Assembly: GCF_000981585.1 (NCBI RefSeq)
Contig: NZ_LN831776.1
Coordinates: forward strand, 4,447,187 to 4,511,186
Length of the DNA stretch: 64,000 nucleotides
DNA from: Paenibacillus riograndensis SBR5
Lineage (GTDB): Bacteria > Bacillota > Bacilli > Paenibacillales > Paenibacillaceae
Direction: 5' to 3'
Shown here: piece by piece, positions 42,820 to 52,969 of the stretch
How positions within the stretch are numbered: position 1 is the stretch's first letter
Layout: the number at the start of each line of letters is the position of its first letter
Translations under genes and position numbers: made by a program
The notes under the pieces: model-generated
Database searches by the model: none
What the model saw: only the letters and a program-made list of their open reading frames with translations
Told to the model about the DNA's origin: nothing

Positions 42820-45489
42820 CTACTGTGTAACAGTGCCTTCATCCACGAAACCCGCGGAAGGATCAGTGACGGGATCTGTAGCCCCCTCGGTACCCGCGTT
42901 GCCGCCGCCTGCTCCGGTCGTGACAGCCGGATCAGTAGGCGGAATAGTGGCCGGAGGAGGTGTCGGTGAGGCTTCAGGAGTACCGGAAGGAAACTCTCCG
43001 CCGCTGCCGTTACCACCAGGGTTGCCGTTGCCATTCCCGTTGCCGTTTCCTTGATTTCCGTTCTCCCCGCCGTTGCCATTCCCGTTGCCATTTCCATTGT
43101 TTCCATCCGGATTTCCATTATTTTGCCCGTTTCCATTATTGCCGCCATTACCCGTTCCATCGGTTGGAAGATTCGGATCAACCGTTGGCTCCGGCTCCTG
43201 TGTCGGTTGTTCGTCCTGCACCTCAACCGTGACGGTTGCAGAAGGCTCGCTTTCCACATCCAATGCCGGGTAATAAGCTGTGACATAATATTCATAGGTC
43301 AAGCCAGGCATTGCACTGATATCCCCGACATTTGCGGAAACGGTATTCAGAAGCGGGCTGAACTCTGCTTCCGAGGTTTCGCGGCGGTAGATCCGGTATT
43401 CCACTCCTTTTGCAGAGGCAGGCTCCCAGCTCAGGTTGACGGTCATGGTTGAAGCATCATAGGCTGCATTCAGACCGCTGACTGGCTCCGCTGCTTCCGG
43501 TGTTGCCGTCGGTTCCGGCTGGTTAGTACCTTCCGGCTGCGGGAATGACTTCTTCGGAACGCCTTCCAGAGCTTCCTCCATGACCTTGCCCCAGAATGCC
43601 GCTGCAAGCGGACTGCTGTTTTTGAGCAAATGTTTTTTGTTTGGCTTGTCATAGCCCATCCAGACCGCAGCTGTCCATTCCGGCGTATAGCCGACAAACC
43701 AGACGTCCCGGTTCGAGCTGATGCCCTCGTATCCGCTTTGCGTGGTACCGGTTTTACCGGCTACTGGACGGTCAATTTTAGCTTTTTTACCTGTGCCGTC
43801 TTCTACGACCTTCTGCATCATCTCTGTCATCTGGTAAGCTGTATTCTCGCTCATAACCCGTTCCGGTTTGGTATTTGCCTTATAGACGGTATCTCCGTCG
43901 CTATTGGTTATCGATTTGATCGAATAGGCCTCGCGCAATTCACCGCCATTGGCAAAGGCACTGTAGGCTTGAGCCATTTCCAGAGTATTCGTACCTTCAC
44001 TCATCCCGCCAAGTGCCAGCGAGAGGTTTTTGTCCTCGTCCTTCAGTTTGATCCCGAGCTTTTTGGCAAACTGGAAGCCGGTATTGACCCCGATTTCATT
44101 CAGCAGCCATACGGCCGGGATGTTCTCCGACTTCGTCAAGGCCGCTGCCATGCTGATGGTTTTCGAATAGCCGTGCAGGTTGTTCGGACAGTAAGTGCCG
44201 AAGCATTGCTTTTCGTTGCTAAGTACGGAATTATTGGTGAATTTTCCGGATTCGAGCGCAGGTGCGTAAGCAACCAGCGGTTTAAAGGATGAACCCGGTG
44301 AGCGTCTGCTGCCGTTCACGCGGCTGTAGCCTTTTTTCTCATAATTCCGTCCGCCAAGGAGCGCCACGATGCTGCCGTTCTCCTGGTTGATTATCGTCAT
44401 CGAGCCCTGCACCAGCTCATCGTCGGCGCTCTTCTCAAAGTTATCGCTGTCGGCAAAAGCTTTCTCCACCGTCTCCTGGGCATGTGCGTCCATGGTCGTA
44501 TAGATTTTGTACCCGCCGATATTCAGATCGTCCTCGGTCAATCCGAACTTGTCTTCCGCTTCATCAACCGCATAATCAATAAAGGCCTGGTAACGCTGTT
44601 TGCTTTCCGGCGGCTTATAGTTGTAGTTCACCACTTTGGCTTCGTCCATCTGATCCTTGGTAATGTAGCCCTGCTCATACATCAGCTGGAGCACCACACC
44701 GCGCCGTTCCTTCGAAAGCTCAGGATTGCGCAGCGGGTTGTAGCGGGAGGGCCCCTTAGGCATTGCAGCAAGCGTGGCTATCTGCCAAACCTTGAGATCG
44801 TTCAGATTACTTTGGCCAAAATACCGGATGGATGCCGCCTTGATCCCGTAAATGGTGCCGCCGAAGTTGATGCGGTTCAGATATTTGGTAATAATCTCTT
44901 CTTTGGTGAATTTGTTCTCCAGCGCCACGGCAATCGAAACCTCGGTCGCTTTGCGGAAGAAGGTCTTATCCCGGGTAAGGAAAATGTTCTTCGCCAGCTG
45001 CTGGGTAATCGTACTCCCGCCTTCGACCATGCTTCGCGCTGCAATATCCTTCACTGCCGCCCGGCCGATCGACCATAAATCAACGCCGCTGTGTTCAAAG
45101 AAACGCTTATCCTCTGTAGCTACAAAAGCGTTGACCAGCAGCTTAGGAATATCTTCATACTCAACCGGCTCACTTTTCTCCAAAGCCAGCTCGCCGATCA
45201 GCTTCGCATTCCGGTCGTAAATTTTCGTAGTCTCATTAACCGTGAGCTTATCGATGTTCTCATCCAGCAGCTTCTCGCCGTTCAGCATGATGAACAGGTA
45301 ACCGCCCAGCGCGCAAAAAATCGCCAGCGCCGTAGTAAAAAACAGCGTCCACAGCACACGCTTCTTGGTAAGAAATTTCTTTTTCTTGGACTTCCCTTTG
45401 GAATTAGAATTAGAATTTGAACTCGAACTTGATGACTGGGTTCCCCTGTTTCTGTTGCGGTTCGTCCTGGATATATCGTCTCTGGACAT
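42820..45489 (-). CDS. Class A penicillin-binding protein (PBP1a type)
   Basis: Bifunctional peptidoglycan synthase of 889 residues. A Ser/Asn-rich cytoplasmic tail (18-30) precedes one transmembrane helix (about 44-68). The GT51 glycosyltransferase has catalytic Glu126 in ATEDKRFFEHSGVD. The transpeptidase has Ser400 in SSFK, SEN in TKSENIPA, and AGKTGTT. After about residue 690 comes a fibronectin III-like domain and a long Asn/Gly-repeat and Pro/Thr-rich tail, probably surface-exposed. ATG at 45489 follows GGAGG; the longer frame has no site. Related to B. subtilis ponA in plan. Confidence 0.95.
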   Translation of the reverse strand: MSRDDISRTNRNRNRGTQSSSSSSNSNSNSKGKSKKKKFLTKKRVLWTLFFTTALAIFCALGGYLFIMLNGEKLLDENIDKLTVNETTKIYDRNAKLIGELALEKSEPVEYEDIPKLLVNAFVATEDKRFFEHSGVDLWSIGRAAVKDIAARSMVEGGSTITQQLAKNIFLTRDKTFFRKATEVSIAVALENKFTKEEIITKYLNRINFGGTIYGIKAASIRYFGQSNLNDLKVWQIATLAAMPKGPSRYNPLRNPELSKERRGVVLQLMYEQGYITKDQMDEAKVVNYNYKPPESKQRYQAFIDYAVDEAEDKFGLTEDDLNIGGYKIYTTMDAHAQETVEKAFADSDNFEKSADDELVQGSMTIINQENGSIVALLGGRNYEKKGYSRVNGSRRSPGSSFKPLVAYAPALESGKFTNNSVLSNEKQCFGTYCPNNLHGYSKTISMAAALTKSENIPAVWLLNEIGVNTGFQFAKKLGIKLKDEDKNLSLALGGMSEGTNTLEMAQAYSAFANGGELREAYSIKSITNSDGDTVYKANTKPERVMSENTAYQMTEMMQKVVEDGTGKKAKIDRPVAGKTGTTQSGYEGISSNRDVWFVGYTPEWTAAVWMGYDKPNKKHLLKNSSPLAAAFWGKVMEEALEGVPKKSFPQPEGTNQPEPTATPEAAEPVSGLNAAYDASTMTVNLSWEPASAKGVEYRIYRRETSEAEFSPLLNTVSANVGDISAMPGLTYEYYVTAYYPALDVESEPSATVTVEVQDEQPTQEPEPTVDPNLPTDGTGNGGNNGNGQNNGNPDGNNGNGNGNGNGGENGNQGNGNGNGNGNPGGNGSGGEFPSGTPEASPTPPPATIPPTDPAVTTGAGGGNAGTEGATDPVTDPSAGFVDEGTVTQ
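43010..43160. repeat. Low-complexity Gly-Asn codon repeat within the PBP gene
   Basis: Repeated GGN/AAY codons (minus strand) encode a (Asn-Gly)n tail of roughly 50 residues in the PBP C-terminus. Such tracts are prone to length change. Confidence 0.75.
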
Positions 45490-45627
45490 GGTGCCTCCTG
45501 ACTCCCTTTCGGAACGTTCATGATATTGAGTGCACGAATGAAAAGAACAACCTTCACAGGTTGCTCTCTCGCACTCTCTATTCAAACGATTTATAAGCAA
45601 AAAGGTTTCGCTTTAAGACTGTAAATC

Positions 45628-45867
45628 TTATTCTTCGCTTCCACTGTCCTGCATCAGCGATACGCTGCGCTGCGGTGTAAAGGTGGAAATCGCATGCTTG
45701 TACACCATCTGCTGGCGGCCGTCACTGTCGATGACAATAGTGAAGTTGTCGAAGGCTTTGATGATTCCCCGGATTTGAAAGCCGTTGGTCAGATATACTG
45801 TAGCAGGGATATTCTCTTTGCGCAGTTGATTCAAGAACGTATCTTGGATGTTAATGGACTTGTTCAT
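45628..45867 (-). CDS. hfq: RNA chaperone Hfq
   Basis: A 79-residue Sm-like RNA-binding protein. The Sm1 motif [27 protein letters not shown] and the Sm2 motif [12 protein letters not shown] are clear; the KHAIS form matches Gram-positive Hfq (B. subtilis YmaH, 73 residues). ATG at 45867 follows GGGGGTACG. It starts 20 bases after the miaA stop, in the widespread miaA-hfq pair. The short acidic C-terminal tail (MQDSGSEE) differs from the long tail of enteric Hfq. Confidence 0.97.
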   Translation of the reverse strand: MNKSINIQDTFLNQLRKENIPATVYLTNGFQIRGIIKAFDNFTIVIDSDGRQQMVYKHAISTFTPQRSVSLMQDSGSEE

Positions 45868-45886
45868 ATGACGTACCCCCAATGGT

Positions 45887-46867
45887 TCAATTAGATTGTT
45901 CAGAAGTATATTCAAGACCTGAGAGAAACTTTCCTGCTATTATAGCACGGATTTTTTCAAAATTCTCTGAAAAGTTTTGGCTCTCATCGACGTTGATCCA
46001 CTGAATCTCCTTCATGTGGCGAAACCATGACAACTGTCTTTTGGCGAATCGGCGGGTATCGCGTTTGAGAAGCGTCACAGCCTCGTCCAGCGTCATTTCT
46101 CCCGCGAGGTAAGCGGCAATTTCCTTGTAGCCCAGTCCCTGCATGGACACAAGACTTCTGCTGTAGCCGCGTTGCAGCAGTCCTTCCACCTCTGCGACGA
46201 GTCCGTCCGCCAGCATCTGGTCAATTCGGTCTTCAATACGTTTATATAGTATTTTCCGGTCCATTGTCAAACCAATCAGGCAGAGTTCATAGGGAGATTC
46301 CTTTTTCTGGTCTGCATGGGATGCCGAAAGAGTTACCTTGGTCTGATGATGAATTTCCAGCGCGCGGATGATCCGGCGGCGGTCATTGGGGTGCAGTCTG
46401 GCTGCGCTCTCCGGGTCTACTTCAGCCAGCCTGGCATGCAGTGCCTCAGCTCCATGGGCCTCGGCAAAAGCGTCCTGCTCGCTGCGGAAGGCTTCATCCG
46501 CTACGGCCTCCGAGAAGCGGAAACCGTAGCACAGGGACTCAATATAGAGCCCGGTTCCGCCGACGATAAAAGGAAGCTTGCCTTTGCGGCTGATCTCTTC
46601 GATCAGCTTTGTCCCCTGCTCCTGAAATTCAGCAGCGGAATAAGCATCCTGAGGATCATGGATATCGATCAGATGATGGGGGATTCCCATCATTTCCTCT
46701 GGTTTGATTTTGGCTGTCCCGATGTCCATCCCCCGGTACACCTGCATTGAGTCGCCAGAAATAATCTCTGCGTCATAGGCCTCAGCCAATTCAAGGCTTA
46801 ACCTGGTTTTGCCGACAGCAGTCGGGCCAAGCAGCACCAGAACCCTGCGTCTTGTCTCAGTTGTCAA
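45887..46867 (-). CDS. miaA: tRNA dimethylallyltransferase
   Basis: Adds a dimethylallyl group to A37 of tRNAs reading U-starting codons. The 326-residue protein has the P-loop [29 protein letters not shown] with the catalytic Asp, [28 protein letters not shown] and the C-terminal [11 protein letters not shown]. Start ATG overlaps the end of the upstream RsmJ-like gene by 11 bases, so they are coupled. Followed by hfq. Confidence 0.97.
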   Translation of the reverse strand: MTTETRRRVLVLLGPTAVGKTRLSLELAEAYDAEIISGDSMQVYRGMDIGTAKIKPEEMMGIPHHLIDIHDPQDAYSAAEFQEQGTKLIEEISRKGKLPFIVGGTGLYIESLCYGFRFSEAVADEAFRSEQDAFAEAHGAEALHARLAEVDPESAARLHPNDRRRIIRALEIHHQTKVTLSASHADQKKESPYELCLIGLTMDRKILYKRIEDRIDQMLADGLVAEVEGLLQRGYSRSLVSMQGLGYKEIAAYLAGEMTLDEAVTLLKRDTRRFAKRQLSWFRHMKEIQWINVDESQNFSENFEKIRAIIAGKFLSGLEYTSEQSN

Positions 46868-47636
46868 TGGATATCACCCCGTACGATGTTTTGGCGCTGG
46901 CCCGCAGCAGCTCGGTAAAACCAAGCCGGGAGAATTCGCCGCTTAAGGCTTTTTCTTTCAAAAGCACGGTTTTGCGGGCGACCCGGACGGCCTCGGCGAC
47001 ACTCTCCGCCCTCAAGGCAGCGGCATTCGCGAACTGGCGCAGCGGCGATATTGCTGCCGAATCCGTCAAAGGTACACGGAACATGGGATCAAAATAGACA
47101 ATATCTATACTGTTGTCCGGCTGCTCCCGCAGGTAAGCAAGATGGTCACTGTGCACCACACGCACGCGGCGCAGGGCCTCGTTCACCTTCTCCTGTCCCG
47201 AGATATAGTGGCTCATGCCTTCAAGTAACAGCGCACAGAGCGGCAGGGAGCTCTCCAGCGCAGTGACGGTGGATGCCTCTCCGCCGTACACTGCAAACAG
47301 CAGGGAATCGCTGCCAAGCCCTGCCGTACAGTCCAGCACACTGTCCCCTGGGACCATCCGGGCGGCCTCCAGCATCGGGTCCGGCTCCCCGCGGATAATC
47401 CGCTTAGCCCGGACAAAACCCATGCTGGGGTGAAATTCCATCGGCGGCATGCCCGGTGTAATCAGCCGCACTGCGTCCTGCAGCACAACCAGAATCTCCC
47501 CGTCTTTGTAGCGTTCCGCCATTTTGGACATGGACAATTTGCCTCGGGGCGTATAGATTGTGCCGGTTCGCTCCGCAAGGCTTTTGGCCCGCATTTCGAT
47601 GGCCGGGATCGGGTCAAAGCCCGTTGTTATAATCAT
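46857..47636 (-). CDS. RsmJ-like class I SAM methyltransferase
   Basis: A 259-residue methyltransferase resembling E. coli RsmJ, which makes m2G1516 in 16S rRNA. SAM motif VLDCTAGLGSDSLLFAVYG, acidic VTALESS, and the DPMF catalytic loop in VYFDPMFRVP correspond to RsmJ segments. The N-terminal 85 residues (IAERTGTIYTPRGKLSMSK type sequence) look like an added RNA-binding part. ATG at 47636 follows GGAGGCAAC. It overlaps miaA by 11 bases, linking two RNA modification genes. The target base is inference. Confidence 0.85.
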   Translation of the reverse strand: MIITTGFDPIPAIEMRAKSLAERTGTIYTPRGKLSMSKMAERYKDGEILVVLQDAVRLITPGMPPMEFHPSMGFVRAKRIIRGEPDPMLEAARMVPGDSVLDCTAGLGSDSLLFAVYGGEASTVTALESSLPLCALLLEGMSHYISGQEKVNEALRRVRVVHSDHLAYLREQPDNSIDIVYFDPMFRVPLTDSAAISPLRQFANAAALRAESVAEAVRVARKTVLLKEKALSGEFSRLGFTELLRASAKTSYGVISIDN

Positions 47637-47677
47637 GTTGCCTCCGTTCCTGCTCACAACAAACGCAGATAGATCAA

Positions 47678-49780
47678 TTACATTACACGCTTGAACAGCT
47701 TCTCCAAATCGTAGGAGGAAAAGGATACTACAATCGGCCGTCCATGCGGGCAGGTATACGGCTGACGGCAGGCAGCGAGCCGTGAGAGCAGCGACTCCAC
47801 TTCATGCTCTGTCAGCTTCTGGTTAGCCTTGATCGAAGCCTTGCAGGAGCAGAGAATCGATGATTTCTCGCGCAGCTTCGCAAGGTCAATCGACCGCTCG
47901 CTGAGGACCCATTCCGCCATCTCTTCAATCACAGCTTTTTCGTCCCCCTCCGGGAACCAGTAGGGCAGAGAACGGACCAGGAAGGTCTGTCCCCCGAAAT
48001 GTTCAAGATACACCCCCGCCTGCTGGAACCAGTGCAGCCGCTCGCTGAGCTGTTTGCTCTCCGACGGCGTGAACTCCAGTGTAATCGGCAGCAGCAGCTC
48101 CTGCGAAGCGTCCTCGGGGCGTCCGAATTTCTCATAATAGTACTCGTAATTCACCCGTTCATGCGCCGCATGCTGGTCAATCAGATACAGCCCGCTGTCA
48201 TTCTGGGCAATAATATACGTTCCGTGATGCTGGCCGATATAGTTCAGCTCCGGGAACTGCGGCAGTCCGGCATCCTCTGTGCCGGGGGGAGCATACAGTT
48301 CCTCCGCCGAGGGCATCTGCCCCTTTGCGGGATTCACCGACGGGAATTGGCGGTAGCTTTCGCTGCCCGCCCCTTCCCGCCGCTGTGCAGCGGCCTGCGG
48401 AGCGCTGCCGCTGTATGCAGCCGCCCGCTCCCGCGACTGGGAGCTCAGGCCGGAGCTGCTGCTGTACGGCGCAGCTCCGGCCGCAGCTGCGCCGTACAGC
48501 GGCGCGTCATTGCCGCCGCTGCGGCCCCCATCCAGGGGCGGCAGCGTCAGGCCGCTGAGCGCCCCTGGGGAACGGAGCGGCCCGCTGCCGCCCGCTCCGC
48601 TCACAGGCACAGCACCTCCGGGCGCTGGAGCTTGCCCGGTCTGCGGATAGCCGGGCTCTGCGGCGCTCCGGCCCAAGGCCTCTTCCTGAGGCGGAGGCGG
48701 AACCGCGCCCTTGGAAAAAGCAAACTGCTCCTGGATAAAGGAGCTGCTGCCCTTGGCGCCAATGATTTCTTTGCTTGGCCGGGGAATAAGGCTCTGTCCC
48801 ATCAAAACCTTGCGGATTTCCTGCTCTACGAAGGCATAGAGCTCCGCCTCCTTGCTGAAGCGGACCTCCAGCTTCGCCGGATGAACATTGACATCGACAA
48901 GCGACGGGTGCATCTCCAGCTGCAGAACCAGCAGCGGGTAGCGGTTGATCGGCAGGAGCGTATGATAAGCCCGCATAATCGCTGCATTCAGCCCGTTGCT
49001 GCGGATGTAGCGCCCGCCGACAATCGTAGTGACCGCATTGCGGTTCGAACGGGTCCACTCCGGACGGCTGACATAGCCGGAAATCCGGTAATCCGGGTCT
49101 TCCGCAGCAAGCGGCAGCATCGCCTTGGCCGCAGAGGTGCCGTACACGGCGGCAATGACCTGCAGCAGGTCCCCGTTGCCAAGCGTATGCAGCAGCTGAT
49201 TGCCGTTATGATGCAGCGTGAAGGAGATGGACGGGTGCGCCAGCGCCACGCGGTACATGGTGTCGGAAATATGTCCCAGCTCCGTTTGTACGCTTTTCAT
49301 ATATTTCAGCCTTGCCGGAGTATTATAAAATAATTCCCTTACCGCAAGATCACTGCCCTTGCCCGCTGGCTCGTCCTCATTGCGGATCAGCTTGCCTCCT
49401 TCGATGTCCAAAGCCCTGCCCTTGCCGTCCTCATTGCTTGAAGTAAGCAGGGACAGCTTAGACACGGAAGCGATACTGGGCAGGGCTTCCCCGCGGAATC
49501 CGAGGGAGGTGATTTGAAACAAATCCCTGCCGTTCACGATTTTGCTCGTTGCATGACGGTAGAAAGCCGTTTCGCAATCCTCGGGATCAATACCCGAGCC
49601 GTTGTCCTTCACCCGGATGCTTTGCAGCCCGCCTTCCTCTACAGACACTTCAATGCGGGTGCTTCCGGCGTCGATGGCGTTCTCCACAAGCTCCTTAACG
49701 ACCGAAGCAGGCCGCTCCACCACTTCCCCCGCAGCAATCTGGTTGGCAATATGCTCATCAAGCACATGAATTTTGGCCAT
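47678..49780 (-). CDS. mutL: DNA mismatch repair protein MutL
   Basis: Mismatch repair ATPase/endonuclease of 700 residues. The N-terminal GHKL ATPase has IANQIAAGEVVERPASVVKELVENAIDAG, DNGSGI, GFRGEALPSI. A very long Ala/Gly/Pro/Ser linker (about 350-490) follows. The C-terminal domain has the endonuclease motif DQHAAHERVNYEYY and the zinc/clamp-associated CPHGRP end, indicating a nicking MutL as in B. subtilis. ATG at 49780 is seven bases after GAGGTGA; two upstream starts lie in or too close to that site. It is downstream of mutS, across a 305-base gap. Confidence 0.97.
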   Translation of the reverse strand: MAKIHVLDEHIANQIAAGEVVERPASVVKELVENAIDAGSTRIEVSVEEGGLQSIRVKDNGSGIDPEDCETAFYRHATSKIVNGRDLFQITSLGFRGEALPSIASVSKLSLLTSSNEDGKGRALDIEGGKLIRNEDEPAGKGSDLAVRELFYNTPARLKYMKSVQTELGHISDTMYRVALAHPSISFTLHHNGNQLLHTLGNGDLLQVIAAVYGTSAAKAMLPLAAEDPDYRISGYVSRPEWTRSNRNAVTTIVGGRYIRSNGLNAAIMRAYHTLLPINRYPLLVLQLEMHPSLVDVNVHPAKLEVRFSKEAELYAFVEQEIRKVLMGQSLIPRPSKEIIGAKGSSSFIQEQFAFSKGAVPPPPQEEALGRSAAEPGYPQTGQAPAPGGAVPVSGAGGSGPLRSPGALSGLTLPPLDGGRSGGNDAPLYGAAAAGAAPYSSSSGLSSQSRERAAAYSGSAPQAAAQRREGAGSESYRQFPSVNPAKGQMPSAEELYAPPGTEDAGLPQFPELNYIGQHHGTYIIAQNDSGLYLIDQHAAHERVNYEYYYEKFGRPEDASQELLLPITLEFTPSESKQLSERLHWFQQAGVYLEHFGGQTFLVRSLPYWFPEGDEKAVIEEMAEWVLSERSIDLAKLREKSSILCSCKASIKANQKLTEHEVESLLSRLAACRQPYTCPHGRPIVVSFSSYDLEKLFKRVM

Positions 49781-50085
49781 GTTCATTTCACCTCGCAATT
49801 AAGCTGTTATAAATCTCTTTGGTATCACCCAGCGGTACCTGATAACTGCATTTTCAGCAATTAAAAGGATGCTTAAACTGATTATTTTCAGTTATAAATG
49901 TACTCGATGCAGTTAAAATTGGTGGAAAGCCTTTTTACGCAAGAACTTTCTATATTAATTGCACGGATTGCAATTAAACGAGTCTCATTGCAAAAAAAGC
50001 ACCTTTTAGTTGTATGAAATACAGTTAGCATCTCAGAGAAACGCAAAGTGAACACGCAAGTATTCCCTTAAGCGAACACGCAGCC
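49781..50085. other. mutL-mutS gap with AT-rich inverted repeats
   Basis: A 305-base non-coding stretch. Repeated motifs of the form AACTGCATtttcagcAATTAAA, GATGCAGTTAAAATTG and TTGCACggattGCAATTAA recur in both orientations between about 49845 and 50030, resembling decayed palindromic repeats. No promoter of good quality for mutL was identified. Confidence 0.5.
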
Positions 50086-52926
50086 CTAAAGCTCCTTCGC
50101 CTTCATCTTCAACTCGTTCAGCAGGCCCATCGCCTGCAGCGGCGTCATATTCATGAGGTCTGCGCCCTGAACGGCAGAGATCAGCTCTTTCACCAGCGGA
50201 TTCTCCTTGGCCGCCGGAGCGGCTGCCCCGCCCTTGCGGTTCTTGCGCGGCTCTTCCTCCCCGAAAATGGAGAGCTGGACAACCTCATTGTCCTCCTCCG
50301 CTGCGGAAGAGGCAAGTGAAACGGCTGCTTCTAACCGGACAGCCGCCAAGGAAGCATCGGACGAACCGCCGCCTAAATGGACTGAACCGCTGCGCGTGGA
50401 GGCATAGGCTTGGCCTCCGGCGGCCGGGCCTTCTGCGGAATTCGGCGGCACAGCGGGTGCCTGCTTCTCCTGAATACCCTGCCCGGCATGTTCAGAATAG
50501 CCTGAGCCATAATTGAGCGATACCGTTCCCGGAGGGGCTGCCTGCTCAATACTCTGAAGCAGCCCGTACGCCCGGTCAATAATGCCTTCGGGAAGCCCTG
50601 CCAGACGGGCGCAATAAATCCCGTAGCTGCTGTCTGCCGCTCCCGGCACGAGCTTGCGCAGGAAGTTGACTTTGTCGCCGCTTTCCTGGACAGCCATCGA
50701 GTAGTTGCGCAGTCCCTGGAGGCTCTGCTCCAGATGGGCCAGCTCATGAAAATGCGTCGAGACCAAGGCCTTGCAGGCGATGGTGTCATGCACATATTCG
50801 ATCACCGCCTGGGCAATCGCCATCCCTTCGCTTGTTGAAGTGCCCCGGCCCAGCTCGTCGATAATGATCAGACTGCGCGCTGTTGCTTTTTCGGTCATGA
50901 CCTGGATATCCGCCATCTCCACCATAAAGGTGCTCTGTCCGCCGATCAGATCATCCGCAGCACCGATCCGCGTAAAAATGCGGTCGATCAGCGGAACCTC
51001 CGCACTGCCTGCCGGAACAAAGCAGCCGATCTGGGCCAGGATGCAGATGAGGGCAACCTGGCGCATGTAAGTGCTTTTTCCCGCCATGTTCGGGCCGGTG
51101 ATCAGGAGTATATTGCCTTCTTCCTTGCTGAGCGTGCTGCCGTTGGCAATAAAAGCCGCATCCTTCAGCACCGCCTCCACAACCGGATGGCGCCCGCCCT
51201 CAAGCCGCAGATCGTAGCCGTCCGTCAGCTTGGGCTTCACAAAGCGGTGTTCCGCGCTGACAGCCGCCAGGCACTGGTACACATCGATCTCAGCCACCTT
51301 TTCGGCTAATGCCTGAAGCCGGGGGATCTGCGCACTGATCCGGTCACGCAGCTCGATAAAAAGGCTGTATTCCAGATCGGTCATCTTGTCCTGTGCTTCC
51401 AGGATCAGGGCTTCTTTCTCTTTCAGCTCCGGTGTAACGAAACGCTCGGCGTTCGCCAGCGTCTGCTTGCGCTCATACCTTCCTTCCGGCAGGGAAGACA
51501 GGTTGGAGCGGGTGATTTCAATATAATAGCCGAAGATTTTGTTATAACCGATCTTCAGGGATTTGATGCCTGTAGCCTGGCGCTCCTTGGCTTCCAGCTC
51601 GGCAATCCAGCGTTTGCCGCTGCTGCTCGCCTCCCTCAGCTCATCCAGACGTTCATGGTAGCCTGCCCGGATAATTCCGCCATCCCGCACCGATACCGGA
51701 GCTTCTTCAACGATTGCCCGGTCGATATCCTCGCGCAGCTCGGCACATACATCCATGCTGGCGCCAATCTCCCGCAGCGTCGACGAGCCGGATGCCATAC
51801 ACATGTCCTTCAGCGCCGGAATCTGGGCGAGCGACAGCTTCAGCGCATTCATGTCACGCCCGTTGGCGCTGCCGAAGGCGATCCGTCCAACCAGCCGCTC
51901 CAGATCATAGATCTCTTTGAGCGCTCCGCGCAGATCCTCCCGCACGATAAACTGGTTGTACAAATAATCGACCGCCTCCAGCCTCCGTTCAATCGGCGCA
52001 CGCTGCAGCAGCGGCTTGTCAATTCTGCGGCGCAGCAGACGGCCGCCCATCGATGTTTCGGTGCGGTCAAGCAGCCAGAGCAGCGAGCCTTTTTTGGAAC
52101 GCTCGCGCACGGTTTCGGTCAGCTCCAGATTGCGCCGGGTGAACGGGTCCAGAATCATATAATTTCCCGGTTCATACGGCGAAATCTGGCTCAGCTGCCC
52201 CAGGGAGCGCCGCTGGGTTTCGCTCAGATAGGAGATCAGCAGCGCCAGGCACAGGCCGCGCTCTTTCTCAAGACGCACCCAGGCGGCTTCACCGAACTGG
52301 CGGCGGGCCAGCTCTTCTTCGCGTTTCTCCCACGGAGTATAGACAACCGGCTTCGCCAGCAGCGATGCTTCACTCCGCAGCATGTCCAGCAGCGCGGCAT
52401 CCCCGATAATCTCGGCCGGCTCATAAATGCCGATTTCATCCCTCAGCCATTCGGCACCCGATAGCACAGATGTGACATACAGCTCACCTGTGGTCAAATC
52501 ACAGGCAGCGAGTGCCATCATCCCGTCAACTTCAGTCACACAGACGAGGTAATTGTTGTTTTTGTCGGCAATGATCTTCCCGTCCATCACCGTTCCCGGT
52601 GTCACTACGCGGACAATATCGCGCCGGACCATCCCCTTCGTTACTGCCGGATCATCCAGCTGCTCGCAGATGGCGACCTTGTAGCCTTTTTCAATCAGGC
52701 GCTGTATGTACCCCTCGGCGGCATGGTAAGGCACACCACACATGGGAATGCGCTCTTCGCCCCCACCCTCGCGGCCGGTTAATGTAATCTCAAGCTCCTT
52801 GGACGCAAGGATCGCATCCTCAAAAAACATTTCATAGAAATCGCCCAGACGGAAGAAAAGGAAAGCATCCTTGGCTCCTTCCTTCACTTTCAGATATTGC
52901 TGTATCATCGGCGTATAATTTGCCAT
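50086..52926 (-). CDS. mutS: DNA mismatch repair protein MutS
   Basis: Mismatch recognition ATPase, 946 residues. The mismatch-binding wedge is at the N-terminus (DAFLFFRLGDFYEMFFEDA), followed by connector, lever and clamp domains. The ATPase has TGPNMAGKSTYMRQ, DELGRGTSTSEG and STHFHELAHLE. After the helix-turn-helix around residue 795 a low-complexity insert (about 810-905, rich in Ala, Gly, Ser) makes the protein about 90 residues longer than B. subtilis MutS. The last 40 residues (VKELISAVQGADLMNMTPLQAMGLLNEL) are the conserved tetramerisation/MutL region. Confidence 0.97.
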   Translation of the reverse strand: MANYTPMIQQYLKVKEGAKDAFLFFRLGDFYEMFFEDAILASKELEITLTGREGGGEERIPMCGVPYHAAEGYIQRLIEKGYKVAICEQLDDPAVTKGMVRRDIVRVVTPGTVMDGKIIADKNNNYLVCVTEVDGMMALAACDLTTGELYVTSVLSGAEWLRDEIGIYEPAEIIGDAALLDMLRSEASLLAKPVVYTPWEKREEELARRQFGEAAWVRLEKERGLCLALLISYLSETQRRSLGQLSQISPYEPGNYMILDPFTRRNLELTETVRERSKKGSLLWLLDRTETSMGGRLLRRRIDKPLLQRAPIERRLEAVDYLYNQFIVREDLRGALKEIYDLERLVGRIAFGSANGRDMNALKLSLAQIPALKDMCMASGSSTLREIGASMDVCAELREDIDRAIVEEAPVSVRDGGIIRAGYHERLDELREASSSGKRWIAELEAKERQATGIKSLKIGYNKIFGYYIEITRSNLSSLPEGRYERKQTLANAERFVTPELKEKEALILEAQDKMTDLEYSLFIELRDRISAQIPRLQALAEKVAEIDVYQCLAAVSAEHRFVKPKLTDGYDLRLEGGRHPVVEAVLKDAAFIANGSTLSKEEGNILLITGPNMAGKSTYMRQVALICILAQIGCFVPAGSAEVPLIDRIFTRIGAADDLIGGQSTFMVEMADIQVMTEKATARSLIIIDELGRGTSTSEGMAIAQAVIEYVHDTIACKALVSTHFHELAHLEQSLQGLRNYSMAVQESGDKVNFLRKLVPGAADSSYGIYCARLAGLPEGIIDRAYGLLQSIEQAAPPGTVSLNYGSGYSEHAGQGIQEKQAPAVPPNSAEGPAAGGQAYASTRSGSVHLGGGSSDASLAAVRLEAAVSLASSAAEEDNEVVQLSIFGEEEPRKNRKGGAAAPAAKENPLVKELISAVQGADLMNMTPLQAMGLLNELKMKAKEL

Positions 52927-52957
52927 CGTTAACCTCCATGCCTACTTCATACTGTTC

Positions 52958-52969
52958 TCTATTATAGCA
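52958..52969 (-). promoter_or_regulatory. Extended -10 promoter candidate for mutS
   Basis: TGCTATAAT (TGn plus perfect TATAAT at 52966-52961) 35 bases before the mutS start. The -35 region is weak. Confidence 0.45.

Noticed and set aside
45510..45600. tRNA-like fold upstream of the PBP gene (AACCT/AGGTT hairpin)
   Set aside because: Only one short hairpin is present; acceptor stem, anticodon arm and T-loop are missing.
47999..49333. Open frame of 444 codons opposite mutL
   Set aside because: Shadow of the mutL coding strand; no ribosome site or protein motif.
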